Of a stretch of DNA of 64,000 nt, positions 57,063-64,000 are shown piece by piece. This DNA is from Beijerinckiaceae bacterium (lineage in GTDB: Bacteria > Pseudomonadota > Alphaproteobacteria > Rhizobiales > Beijerinckiaceae). Numbering within the stretch: position 1 is the stretch's first letter; every line of letters starts with the position of its first letter. Location of the stretch: assembly GCA_947454485.1 (NCBI GenBank), contig CANGJJ010000002.1:310001-374000 (forward strand), in the 5' to 3' direction. The notes beneath the pieces were generated by a model that was not told the origin of the DNA, did no database searches, and saw nothing but the letters and a program-made list of their open reading frames with translations. A program made the translations under genes and the position numbers.

Positions 57063-57987
57063 GGGCGACACCTTCGAAATAGCGCGTATAGACATCATCG
57101 AGACTGGCATGGCCTGCATCAATCATGGTGAGATCGCCACCAGCCTGCACCACAGCGCGCGCCACATCGGCGCGCAGATCATCTGTACATTCGAGGCGCA
57201 AGCTCGTGCCTTCATCGCTGACGCGGGTCACACCCGGCACGCGCTGCAAGGCTTCGATCAGGCCCGCACCTTTGGCTTCGATGCGAATAATATGCGAGCC
57301 GCCCAAGACAGAGCGCAGCAAATCATCAACACGGCCCATGAGACCAATCTTGCCCGCATTGAAGAGCGCAACGCGGTCACACACGACCTGAACGAGTTCA
57401 AGCATGTGAGAGGACAGAATGATCGTCATGCCATCGCGCTTCAAAGAGCGGATGAGTTCCAAAAATTCGCGCGTTGATTGGGGATCAAGACCACCTGTTG
57501 GCTCATCGAGAATAGCAATCGACGCGCCCTTCATCAAAATTTCGGCAATCGCCAAACGCTGACGCATGCCGCGCGAATAAGTGCGCACGGGGCGCTGACC
57601 AGCCTCCGTCAAGCGCACACGTGCGAGTGCTTTGGTGATGCGCTCATCCGCATCGCGGTCCTCAAGACCGCAAAGTTTGGCCGTGTAACGCAGATTGGAG
57701 ACGCCGGTCAGATTGTCATAAAAGCCGACCTGATCGGGCATATAGCCAACGCGGCGTTTCACTTCGAGTGGTTGGCGCAGCGGATCAAAACCCGCCACGC
57801 TTGCATGACCTGATGTCGGCTCGGTAAGGCCGAGCAACATCAAAATCGTTGTTGTCTTGCCCGCGCCATTGGGGCCGAGCAATCCGAACACTTCACCCGC
57901 CTCAATGCTCAGATCGAGACGATCAACAGCGGTCCTGTTGCCATAGGTCTTGGTGAGCTGTTCGGTGCGGATGACCGGTTCGCTCAT
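57052..57987 (-). CDS. ABC transporter ATP-binding protein of the NEW3 operon
   Basis: The 311-residue ATPase has Walker A GPNGAGKTTT, Q-loop MPDQVGFYDNLTG, signature YSRGMRQRLAIAEIL (a variant of LSGGQ) and Walker B IAILDEPTGGLDP, then a C-terminal domain of about 90 residues typical of DrrA/CcmA-type exporters. The ATG at 57987 overlaps the NEW3 gene stop as ATGA; the longer open frame is not supported. It precedes the permease gene with an 11-nt overlap. Confidence 0.92.
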   Translation of the reverse strand: MSEPVIRTEQLTKTYGNRTAVDRLDLSIEAGEVFGLLGPNGAGKTTTILMLLGLTEPTSGHASVAGFDPLRQPLEVKRRVGYMPDQVGFYDNLTGVSNLRYTAKLCGLEDRDADERITKALARVRLTEAGQRPVRTYSRGMRQRLAIAEILMKGASIAILDEPTGGLDPQSTREFLELIRSLKRDGMTIILSSHMLELVQVVCDRVALFNAGKIGLMGRVDDLLRSVLGGSHIIRIEAKGAGLIEALQRVPGVTRVSDEGTSLRLECTDDLRADVARAVVQAGGDLTMIDAGHASLDDVYTRYFEGVAHAS

Positions 57988-59147
57988 CGACGACCAAACC
58001 TCCCCACAGCGCCCATCAATACAAGCAAGGCCGCGCCAATGACCGCAAGGCCTGTCACGCCCCACAAAGTGGAGGTTGTGACGGTGACACGATAATTGGC
58101 CGATTCCGACAGGCCCTCACCAGAGGCGCGCACCGAAATCATATAATCGCCCGCAATGGCTTTGGCGCCGGGCGTGATGAGAGCGGAGACTTTCTGCTCG
58201 CCGCCCGCTGCCACTTCGGGCACCTCTTTCGGATCGAAGGTCACTTTCCAACCGCTCGGCGGGGTGGCTGACAGAGCCAAACCGCGCGCGGGCGCGGTGC
58301 CGGTATTGCGGATGATGAGCGGAATGGTGCGCTCCTGACCCGCCGTCGCATCAGCGCTCAAACGCTCATCTTGTCCGGTCACGGTGATGGCAGGCTGGCC
58401 GGAAATATCGAGCGTGAGTTTGGTCTGCACACTCGCCTTTTCACCTGCGATGGTGAGGGTGACGGGTGTGTCACCTCCCTGCACACGCGGGCCGGGCTTC
58501 ACCGACATCGTAATGTCTTTGCTCTCATTGGCCTTCAACGGCAGGCTGGTGATCTCCTGCGTATTGTAGCCCTCTTTGAACGTCGCGGTGAAACCAGCGG
58601 GCAGATCTGCGCGCAGGCTGACAGTCGTGTCGGCACCGCTCTCATTCTTCACCGTGACATTGAAATCGAAATTCGATTTCGGGGAGCCGCGCAGCACGGG
58701 GAATTTTGGTGTCGCGGTGAGTTTGGCCGCCAGAGGCTCAGCGAGCTTGATATTGATAGGCAGAGCAGAGGTGGCGCCCTCGCCAGCGGCATTCACCGTG
58801 ATTTTGTAATCGCCCGGTTTGGCAGTGGCGGGGATCGTCAATTTGAGATTGAGATTGGCGCGCCCGTCATAATCAACGAAAGCCGCGCTCACCGGCTTGC
58901 CCGACCCTTCGACATCAGCCTTCCAATTGGCAGGCGTGTCGGCAATGGAGAGGGCCGTGCGCTGCGGCGGCAGGCCGTAATTATAGATGGTCAGCGGGAG
59001 GACGGTCTCTTCACCAGCGCGGATCTGCAGCGCGGGGAAATCCGTGGTGAGATAGAGACCCTTGACCGAATCCGGTTTGGGATCCTTTGCCAGAGCCGAA
59101 CCAGTTGCCGTCGCCAAAACAACCAGAGCCAATACGCCAGCGCGCAT
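57984..59147 (-). CDS. Membrane-anchored NEW3-domain protein
   Basis: The 387-residue protein has a signal peptide (about 1-20, ending GSALA), three Ig-like beta-sandwich repeats of NEW3 type (about 35-130, 135-245, 250-355: each with patterns such as TIPATAKPGDYKITV and ITPGAKAIAGDYMISV) and a C-terminal membrane helix (about 362-382) ending in basic residues. It would project its Ig-like domains into the periplasm. GGGAGGG lies 5-7 nt before the ATG at 59147. It is the first gene of an operon with an ABC ATPase and permease. The function is unknown. Confidence 0.85.
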   Translation of the reverse strand: MRAGVLALVVLATATGSALAKDPKPDSVKGLYLTTDFPALQIRAGEETVLPLTIYNYGLPPQRTALSIADTPANWKADVEGSGKPVSAAFVDYDGRANLNLKLTIPATAKPGDYKITVNAAGEGATSALPINIKLAEPLAAKLTATPKFPVLRGSPKSNFDFNVTVKNESGADTTVSLRADLPAGFTATFKEGYNTQEITSLPLKANESKDITMSVKPGPRVQGGDTPVTLTIAGEKASVQTKLTLDISGQPAITVTGQDERLSADATAGQERTIPLIIRNTGTAPARGLALSATPPSGWKVTFDPKEVPEVAAGGEQKVSALITPGAKAIAGDYMISVRASGEGLSESANYRVTVTTSTLWGVTGLAVIGAALLVLMGAVGRFGRR

Positions 59148-59278
59148 CCGCCACCCTCCCAAGTTAGTCGTCCATGAGACGCAAAGTGATCCGCCGCCTG
59201 CGGCGCGGATGTCCCAATCGAGATAGGCATTGGTCAGGCGGGCTGCAAGAGTCCCTGCCACGCCGGTCGATGAAAAGA

Positions 59279-60187
59279 TCAGGCGGCCAAAGCGCCGGGG
59301 GTCGAGAAATAGGAAATATAGCGCGCGTCGATCTGGGCGACCGGCATGACAATGAAGACATCGGTCGTGCCGAATTGATGATCGACCACAGCATCCGCGC
59401 CAATCGAGGCTCCAGTGCGCAGATAGCCTTTCAGCAAAGGCGGCAGGCTGGCAAAGGCGCGGCGCGGATCAGTCTCTGCCTCGGGCCGTTCCACCCATGC
59501 GGCGCGGCGATGGGGCAGGGCCTCGACAGACCATTCCTGGTCGGCGCGTGCATCGGCCAGAACGCGCAGAGCACCGGCATGGTGAGACAATTGCGTGCCT
59601 GGCAAGCTCGCGCAGCCAATCATCACATCCACGCGATGATGACGCACATAGGTCCAGATGCCGCGCCACAAAAGTTCGAGCACTTTTTTCGAGCGCCAGT
59701 CTTTGTGGACGCAGGAGCGACCGAGTTCCAAAAAGCGCTTGTCGCTATGGCGCGCCAGCAAGGGCGCTACATCAAACTCTTGCGCCGAATAAAAACCGCC
59801 CTCTTGCTCGGCCACATCCTGCCGCAGCAGACGATAGCAACCAACGACTTTGGGCTTCTTGCGCCCGAAGCGATTGACGAAATCATGATCGACCACGATC
59901 AGGTGATCGCACAACCGATCATAGGGGTCGATATCGCGCCCCGTGAGTTTGCTGCGCGCATCACCCAATGCGCCACCTTCTTCGAAAAACACTTTGTAGC
60001 GCAGCTTTTGCGCCTTGCGGATGTCTTTCTTGGTTGTCGCCAGACGCAGTTCCAGCGATCCCACTCGGCCCAAAGAGGCGGGAAGGCCCTTGAGGTCGCG
60101 GATGGCTTTGCGCACCGGGAAGGACAGGATTTTTGCAGTCAAGGAACGCGGCTGCGCGGCGGCCCTTTGATCGACTGTCATCACCAT
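59279..60187 (-). CDS. OlsB-like N-acyltransferase (ornithine lipid synthesis or related)
   Basis: The 302-residue GNAT-type protein matches the acyltransferase family containing OlsB, which links a 3-hydroxy-fatty acid to ornithine. Visible features are ELRLATTKKDIRKAQKLRYKVFFEEGGA, DRLCDHLIVVDHD, ELGRSCVHKDWRSKKVLELLW and the DVMIGCASLPGT segment. Rhizobial genomes often have more than one paralogue, so ornithine as substrate is not certain; olsA is not nearby. GGAGG lies 5 nt before the first ATG. Downstream there is an imperfect GC-rich hairpin at 59189-59210 that might be a terminator. Confidence 0.82.
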   Translation of the reverse strand: MVMTVDQRAAAQPRSLTAKILSFPVRKAIRDLKGLPASLGRVGSLELRLATTKKDIRKAQKLRYKVFFEEGGALGDARSKLTGRDIDPYDRLCDHLIVVDHDFVNRFGRKKPKVVGCYRLLRQDVAEQEGGFYSAQEFDVAPLLARHSDKRFLELGRSCVHKDWRSKKVLELLWRGIWTYVRHHRVDVMIGCASLPGTQLSHHAGALRVLADARADQEWSVEALPHRRAAWVERPEAETDPRRAFASLPPLLKGYLRTGASIGADAVVDHQFGTTDVFIVMPVAQIDARYISYFSTPGALAA

Positions 60188-60254
60188 TCCACCCTCCAGC
60201 GCGACTCAACGCCCCTGTCTTACAGCAAAGATTTCAGACAGTTTGATGACATAG

Positions 60255-61793
60255 TTACGCGGCTTTGGCGAAACCTTGTAATTGCGCGCGATAGGTGAGC
60301 GCCTCGGCCAGATGGATGCGTTGAATATTGTCGCTGGCATCAAGATCAGCCAGAGTGCGGGCGAGTTTGAGAACGCGGTGAAAGCCACGCGCGGACAGGC
60401 GCATCCGCTCTGAAGCCTCACGCAATAATTTTGTACTCCCTTCATCCAGAGTGGCGACTTGTTCAATGAGGCTGGCGGGGGCAGCCGCATTGGTGGTGAT
60501 GCCCGGCAGGCCGAGCGCGCGGTAACGCTCGATCTGAATCTGGCGGGCGGCCAGAACGCGGGCGGCAACCTCTGCAGATCCCTCACTCGCAGCGGGGAGA
60601 ATGAGATCGGCAGCACTCACAGCAGGCACATCAATCGACAGATCGAAGCGATCGAGGAGCGGCCCCGACATCCGCGCTTGATAGCTTGCCATGCAGCGAT
60701 CATTGGGCTGGCGCTTGCAGGCATAGCCCGGCTCCATGGCCTGCCCGCAGCGACAGGGATTCATCGCCGCGATGAGTTGGAACCGTGCGGGATAGGTCAC
60801 ACGGTGATTGGCACGGGCGATGGCGACTTCGCCCGTTTCAATCGGCTGGCGCAAACTGTCGAGCACATGGGGCTGAAACTCGGGCAGTTCATCCAGAAAC
60901 AAAACGCCATGATGGGCGAGCGCCACTTCGCCCGGCCGCGCCTGTGCACCACCGCCCACAAGTGCCGCCATCGAGGCCGAATGATGGGGCGCCCGGAAGG
61001 GCCGCGCATTGGTGAGCTCACCCCCCGCCAATTCACCCGCGACCGAATGAATGAGCGAGACCTCCAATAATTCGCGCGGGGTGAGGGGCGGCAAGATCGA
61101 GGGCAGGCGCGCCGCGATCATGCTTTTGCCCGAGCCCGGAGGCCCATTCATCAAAAGATTATGCCCCCCGGCGGCGGCAATCTCGAGAGCCCGTTTGGCA
61201 CTCTCCTGACCTTTGATGTCGCGCAGATCCGGCAGCAGGCCACGCCCCGGACGCACAGCGGGCAGAGGCCGGGCCATGACCTGCGTACCCTTGAAATGAT
61301 TGGCCAATTGGATCAGCGAGCGCGGTGCCAAAATCTCCAGCTCCTCAGAGGCCCAAGCCGCCTCTGGCCCACAGTCAAAGGGGCAAATGAGCCCATGGCC
61401 CCGGCTATTGGCCGCCACCGCAGCGGGCAACACACCAGCGACGGCCGTCACCGTGCCATCGAGCGCCAATTCCCCCAGAACCGTGAAGCGATCCAGCGCA
61501 TCCTGCGGGATCGCCCCAATCGCCGCCATCACGGCGAGCGCTATGGGCAAATCATAGTGACTGCCCTCTTTGGGCATATCGGCGGGGGCCAGATTGACCG
61601 TGATCCGCCGCGCCGGCAGCGCCAGACCCGATGCCGTTAGAGCCGCGCGTACCCGCTCGCGCGACTCCCCCACCGCTTTGTCGCCCAGCCCAACGACATT
61701 GAACCGCACATCCCCGTTCGAAATTTGCACCTGCACATCGACGGGTCGCGCCTCAATCCCCTCGAAAGCCACTGTTGCAACACGAACCACCAT
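60255..61793 (-). CDS. comM: ComM/YifB Mg-chelatase-like AAA+ ATPase
   Basis: ComM is a hexameric helicase that promotes branch migration during natural transformation and is also found in non-competent bacteria. The 512-residue product has the N-terminal Lon-protease-like domain (MVVRVATVAFEGIEARPVDV; about 1-170), Walker A GPPGSGKS (217-224), Walker B VLFLDELPEF and a C-terminal Mg_chelatase_C domain (about 410-505: RVLKLARTLADLDASD). The start at 61793 matches homologues; the frame extends 12 codons further upstream. Confidence 0.94.
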   Translation of the reverse strand: MVVRVATVAFEGIEARPVDVQVQISNGDVRFNVVGLGDKAVGESRERVRAALTASGLALPARRITVNLAPADMPKEGSHYDLPIALAVMAAIGAIPQDALDRFTVLGELALDGTVTAVAGVLPAAVAANSRGHGLICPFDCGPEAAWASEELEILAPRSLIQLANHFKGTQVMARPLPAVRPGRGLLPDLRDIKGQESAKRALEIAAAGGHNLLMNGPPGSGKSMIAARLPSILPPLTPRELLEVSLIHSVAGELAGGELTNARPFRAPHHSASMAALVGGGAQARPGEVALAHHGVLFLDELPEFQPHVLDSLRQPIETGEVAIARANHRVTYPARFQLIAAMNPCRCGQAMEPGYACKRQPNDRCMASYQARMSGPLLDRFDLSIDVPAVSAADLILPAASEGSAEVAARVLAARQIQIERYRALGLPGITTNAAAPASLIEQVATLDEGSTKLLREASERMRLSARGFHRVLKLARTLADLDASDNIQRIHLAEALTYRAQLQGFAKAA

Positions 61794-61862
61794 CGCCCGC
61801 TCCCCAAGCTGTCCCGAAGGATAGCTCAAGAACGCGAGCTTGGCAAGAACATTTCGCGAACA

Positions 61863-62882
61863 TCAGGCCTTTCTGAGGGCCAGACGGTCCTTGATATTGG
61901 GTATGAGCTTGGAAACATTGGCCCCATTGAGGACGGCCCGTGCATTGGCATCAATGCCGCGCACCGCCTCGATATAGCCGGCGACCTCCTCGGGGTCGCG
62001 GATCGCCTGCGGATAATCGCTGGCGAACACACATTGGGAGAGGGCGACTTCGGACAGGCCATGGCGCACCCATTCCGCGCCCCAGGTCGCGGAGGGGTCC
62101 GGCCCCGCCCAACCGGCGCAATCGTAATAGAGGCGCTCGTGAATATAGTGATCGATGCTTTTTTCGGGCATGCGATTGTGCCGGGGAATGTCGATCGTGC
62201 CCCAGACGCCGCGTTGCTGGAAGCCACGAATGCGCGCCAGATAGCGACCAATACCGCCCGAAAAATGCGAGAACTGCACTTTGAGATGCGGCACTTTGTC
62301 GAGCACGCCCGAATTGATGAGCCGCATGGTCGCGGTCATCAGCGAAAATTCCCACCCCAGAATGCGACCCAGATCATCCGCATACATCTGCGGCCAGTCG
62401 ATGACATTGGGCAGGGGGTGAATGAACACATAGAGGCCAAGATCGGCCACCGTCTTCCAGAAAGGCAGCAGTGCCTCGCTGTCGAGCGCTTGGCCCTGCA
62501 GCTCTGAGGCAATCACAACACCGGGGAAGCCAAGCTCCACCGCGCAGCGCTTCAACTCGGCGATCATCTCATCGGGATTGAGCGCGGGCACATGCGCCAG
62601 ACCGATGAAGCGACCGGGATGCTGCAATTCGATCTCGCGCAACCGATCATTGATAAGCTTGCATTTGCCAATGTCCGGTTGATCGAAACCCGGGCCGCTG
62701 GAGAGCACACAGGCATCAATGCCGGTGCGGTCCATCATGCGCATGAAAGCGGGCACATCGGTCAGCAGCGGATTGAGAAGGTAATTGGGATTGCCATTCT
62801 CATCGAGCTGCACAGTCATGCGGGTGGGATCACCCTTCTGCAATTCTGGCGGCGTATAGTGCGTCTGAAAATCGACGATCAT
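61863..62882 (-). CDS. Amidohydrolase family 2 protein (ACMSD-like) with altered metal motif
   Basis: The 339-residue TIM-barrel protein resembles ACMSD/resorcylate-decarboxylase-type enzymes. Strand 1 reads VDFQTHYTP: the usual HxH or ExH is QxH (Q6, H8). Other expected ligands are present: H155 (FIHPLPN), H206 (FSHFSGG) and D289 (FASDYPQ). The substrate is unknown; decarboxylase or hydrolase activity is possible if Gln can support the metal. The ATG at 62882 is chosen because the protein family starts with the V-D-F strand. It lies 43 nt after the SDR gene, probably in one transcript. Confidence 0.85.
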   Translation of the reverse strand: MIVDFQTHYTPPELQKGDPTRMTVQLDENGNPNYLLNPLLTDVPAFMRMMDRTGIDACVLSSGPGFDQPDIGKCKLINDRLREIELQHPGRFIGLAHVPALNPDEMIAELKRCAVELGFPGVVIASELQGQALDSEALLPFWKTVADLGLYVFIHPLPNVIDWPQMYADDLGRILGWEFSLMTATMRLINSGVLDKVPHLKVQFSHFSGGIGRYLARIRGFQQRGVWGTIDIPRHNRMPEKSIDHYIHERLYYDCAGWAGPDPSATWGAEWVRHGLSEVALSQCVFASDYPQAIRDPEEVAGYIEAVRGIDANARAVLNGANVSKLIPNIKDRLALRKA

Positions 62883-62925
62883 TCTTGCTGTCCTCCCGAG
62901 CGCGTCATGCGCGCTTGAAAACAGA

Positions 62926-63795
62926 CTAGCGTCCTTCGCCCGCCGAATAAAGAGCACGCAATGCTTCGCGATAAGTGGGATAAGCGAGCCTCACACCCAG
63001 CCGTTCTTTGATGGCGCGGTTGGAGACGCGTTTGCATTCGGCATAAAAGCTGCGCGCCATGGGCGACAAATCAGCCGTGTTAAAATCAAGTTCGGGCGGT
63101 GGTGCAATGCCCATCAAATCGGCGGCGAAGGCAATCACATCTTGCGGGGGCGCTGGTTCATCATCGCTCACATTCCAGATGCCGCCTCGCGTTTTGCTTT
63201 GGAAACAGGCATCGATCGTGGCGGCGATATCCTCCACATGAATGCGGTTGAAGACTTGGCCGGGCTTGATTATGCGCCGCGCTGTGCCTGCTTTCAAATT
63301 GGCGAGCGCATTTTGCCCCGGACCATAGATGCCCGCCAAACGCAACACATGGACCGGCACATTCATGTCGCGCCCAAGAGCCAGCCATTCTTGTTCTGCG
63401 GCCAAGCGCCAGCGGCTTCGATCATTTGAGGGCTTGCACAAAGTGCCCTCATCAATCCAGTCGCCATGATGGTCGCCATAAACGCCCACAGTGGAGAGAT
63501 AGACAATCGCCTCAAGCGCTGGAGCCGCAGCAATCTGCTCGGCAATTTTTTCGAGCACAGGATCGCCGGAGGAATGCGGCGGCGTTGAGATGAGGAGATG
63601 AGTTGCTTTTTGCAGGGCAGGAAAAATTTGCTCGTCGACATCATCACCAAAAGCAACAGTGCTGCAGTCCGGCGATGACAAAGAGCGCGCGCGTTGCCGA
63701 ACGCGGACCGTCGCCAGAATGGGCCTGTAGCTCTCACCAAATTTTTGCACGAAATGCTGCGCAGAATAGCCATAGCCAAAAATGACAAGACTCAT
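62926..63795 (-). CDS. Atypical SDR (YeeZ-like) NAD-dependent epimerase/dehydratase family protein
   Basis: The 289-residue Rossmann protein starts MSLVIFGYGYSAQHF with a modified glycine motif and contains YLSTVGVYGDHHGDWIDE, RLAGIYGPG and FNRIHVEDIAATI, as in YeeZ-type atypical SDRs. The catalytic Tyr-x3-Lys pair is not obvious, so enzymatic activity is uncertain. The ATG overlaps the queG stop (ATGA), a pairing I know from other alphaproteobacteria. Confidence 0.85.
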   Translation of the reverse strand: MSLVIFGYGYSAQHFVQKFGESYRPILATVRVRQRARSLSSPDCSTVAFGDDVDEQIFPALQKATHLLISTPPHSSGDPVLEKIAEQIAAAPALEAIVYLSTVGVYGDHHGDWIDEGTLCKPSNDRSRWRLAAEQEWLALGRDMNVPVHVLRLAGIYGPGQNALANLKAGTARRIIKPGQVFNRIHVEDIAATIDACFQSKTRGGIWNVSDDEPAPPQDVIAFAADLMGIAPPPELDFNTADLSPMARSFYAECKRVSNRAIKERLGVRLAYPTYREALRALYSAGEGR

Positions 63796-64000
63796 GGCAG
63801 TGCCCTTTCCCATTCTGTGAGCACATCAGGGTCAGCTTCGAGATGGCGGTGGTTTTGCGCGAGGGTCAAAAATTCTTCGCGTGGCATCAAGCGTTGCAAA
63901 GTCCAGACCGCCATGCCGCGCACCAGCGCAGCTTCATGGGCCAAAAATTCGCGTAGCCTTGGGATGAGTGAGACATCGCCGCTATTGCCAGCGGCAATGA
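63792..64000 (-). CDS. queG: Epoxyqueuosine reductase, C-terminal end (5' part outside window)
   Basis: About the last 69 codons are present. The minus-strand frame reads GNSGDVSLIPRLREFLAHE, then ALVRGMAVWTLQRL, and ends with an ADPDVLTEWERALP tail. This is the HEAT-repeat-like C-terminal extension of QueG, which reduces epoxyqueuosine to queuosine in tRNA. The Fe-S and cobalamin-binding parts lie outside the window. QueG needs cobalamin, which fits the B12 uptake locus at 31-36 kb. The stop overlaps the SDR ATG. Confidence 0.8.
   Translation of the reverse strand, partial: IAAGNSGDVSLIPRLREFLAHEAALVRGMAVWTLQRLMPREEFLTLAQNHRHLEADPDVLTEWERALP

Noticed and set aside
59189-59210. Terminator after the OlsB-like gene
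   Set aside because: The stem has a bulge and no T-run on the minus strand, so it is mentioned only under that gene.
1-64000. tRNA/rRNA genes, CRISPR arrays, insertion sequences, phage or conjugation genes
   Set aside because: None seen in the gaps between genes. Small non-coding RNAs without strong sequence landmarks could be missed by eye.

Overview
The window is ordinary chromosomal DNA of an alphaproteobacterium, most likely of the order Hyphomicrobiales (Rhizobiales). The evidence is moderately high GC and several gene orders typical of that order: coaE-dnaQ-(divergent)-secB, hisB-DUF2628-hisH-hisA-hisF-hisE, hslVU, tsaB-rimI-miaB-phoH-ybeY-corC-lnt-XRE-metK-trmB, regBA (actSR), and pckA / chvI-chvG-hprK-EIIA-HPr. 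The genus cannot be read from the sequence. Genes are densely packed, with many 1-20 nt overlaps. No stretch longer than 300 bases lacks a gene. I see no tRNA, rRNA, CRISPR array, insertion sequence or prophage.

Layout. 1-7.0 kb: end of maf, CoA synthesis (coaE, coaA), replication proofreading (dnaQ), export chaperone (secB), a Tim44-like protein, a lytic transglycosylase, an Smr protein coupled to an XRE regulator, and an adenosine-kinase-like PfkB protein. 6.1-10.6 kb (minus strand): the his operon with an embedded DUF2628 membrane-protein gene and coaA at its end. 10.7-14.4 kb: hslVU, trpS and an NfuA-type Fe-S scaffold. 14.4-15.3 kb: a lower-GC DUF3800 gene flanked by inverted repeats, the only clearly accessory-looking insertion. 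15.4-24.9 kb: a tRNA-modification, RNA-maturation and envelope block ending with metK-trmB. 24.9-31.1 kb: YgjP-like metalloprotease, PHB depolymerase, the RegB/RegA redox two-component system, MmcB and a GMC oxidoreductase. 31.2-36.6 kb: a cobalamin uptake locus with a cobalamin riboswitch in front of btuB-btuC-btuD, divergent btuF, and cobU/cobP. 36.6-42.0 kb: an aminotransferase paired with an orphan polyamine-binding protein, a LuxR-type regulator with a degenerate receiver, thioredoxin, an NhaD-like antiporter and a lipocalin-like protein. 42.1-51.8 kb: pckA, a HugZ-like protein, ChvI/ChvG, the incomplete regulatory PTS (HprK, EIIA, HPr) and a large hybrid histidine kinase. 51.7-64.0 kb: pgi, an Uup-type ABC-F ATPase, an exported methyltransferase-like protein, a NEW3-domain/ABC-2 transporter operon, an OlsB-like acyltransferase, comM, an amidohydrolase with an altered metal motif, an SDR protein and the 3' end of queG.

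How the parts fit. Much of the window is core metabolism and RNA/protein maintenance. Regulatory themes are redox (RegBA), envelope and acid stress with carbon control (ChvGI beside HprK-EIIA-HPr and pckA), and vitamin B12 supply (riboswitch-controlled uptake plus salvage). No dramatic new system is visible. The best candidates for new biology are the DUF3800 island, the NEW3-ABC operon beside an exported methyltransferase-like protein, the structured metK leader next to an XRE regulator, the degenerate-receiver LuxR protein, and the QxH amidohydrolase.
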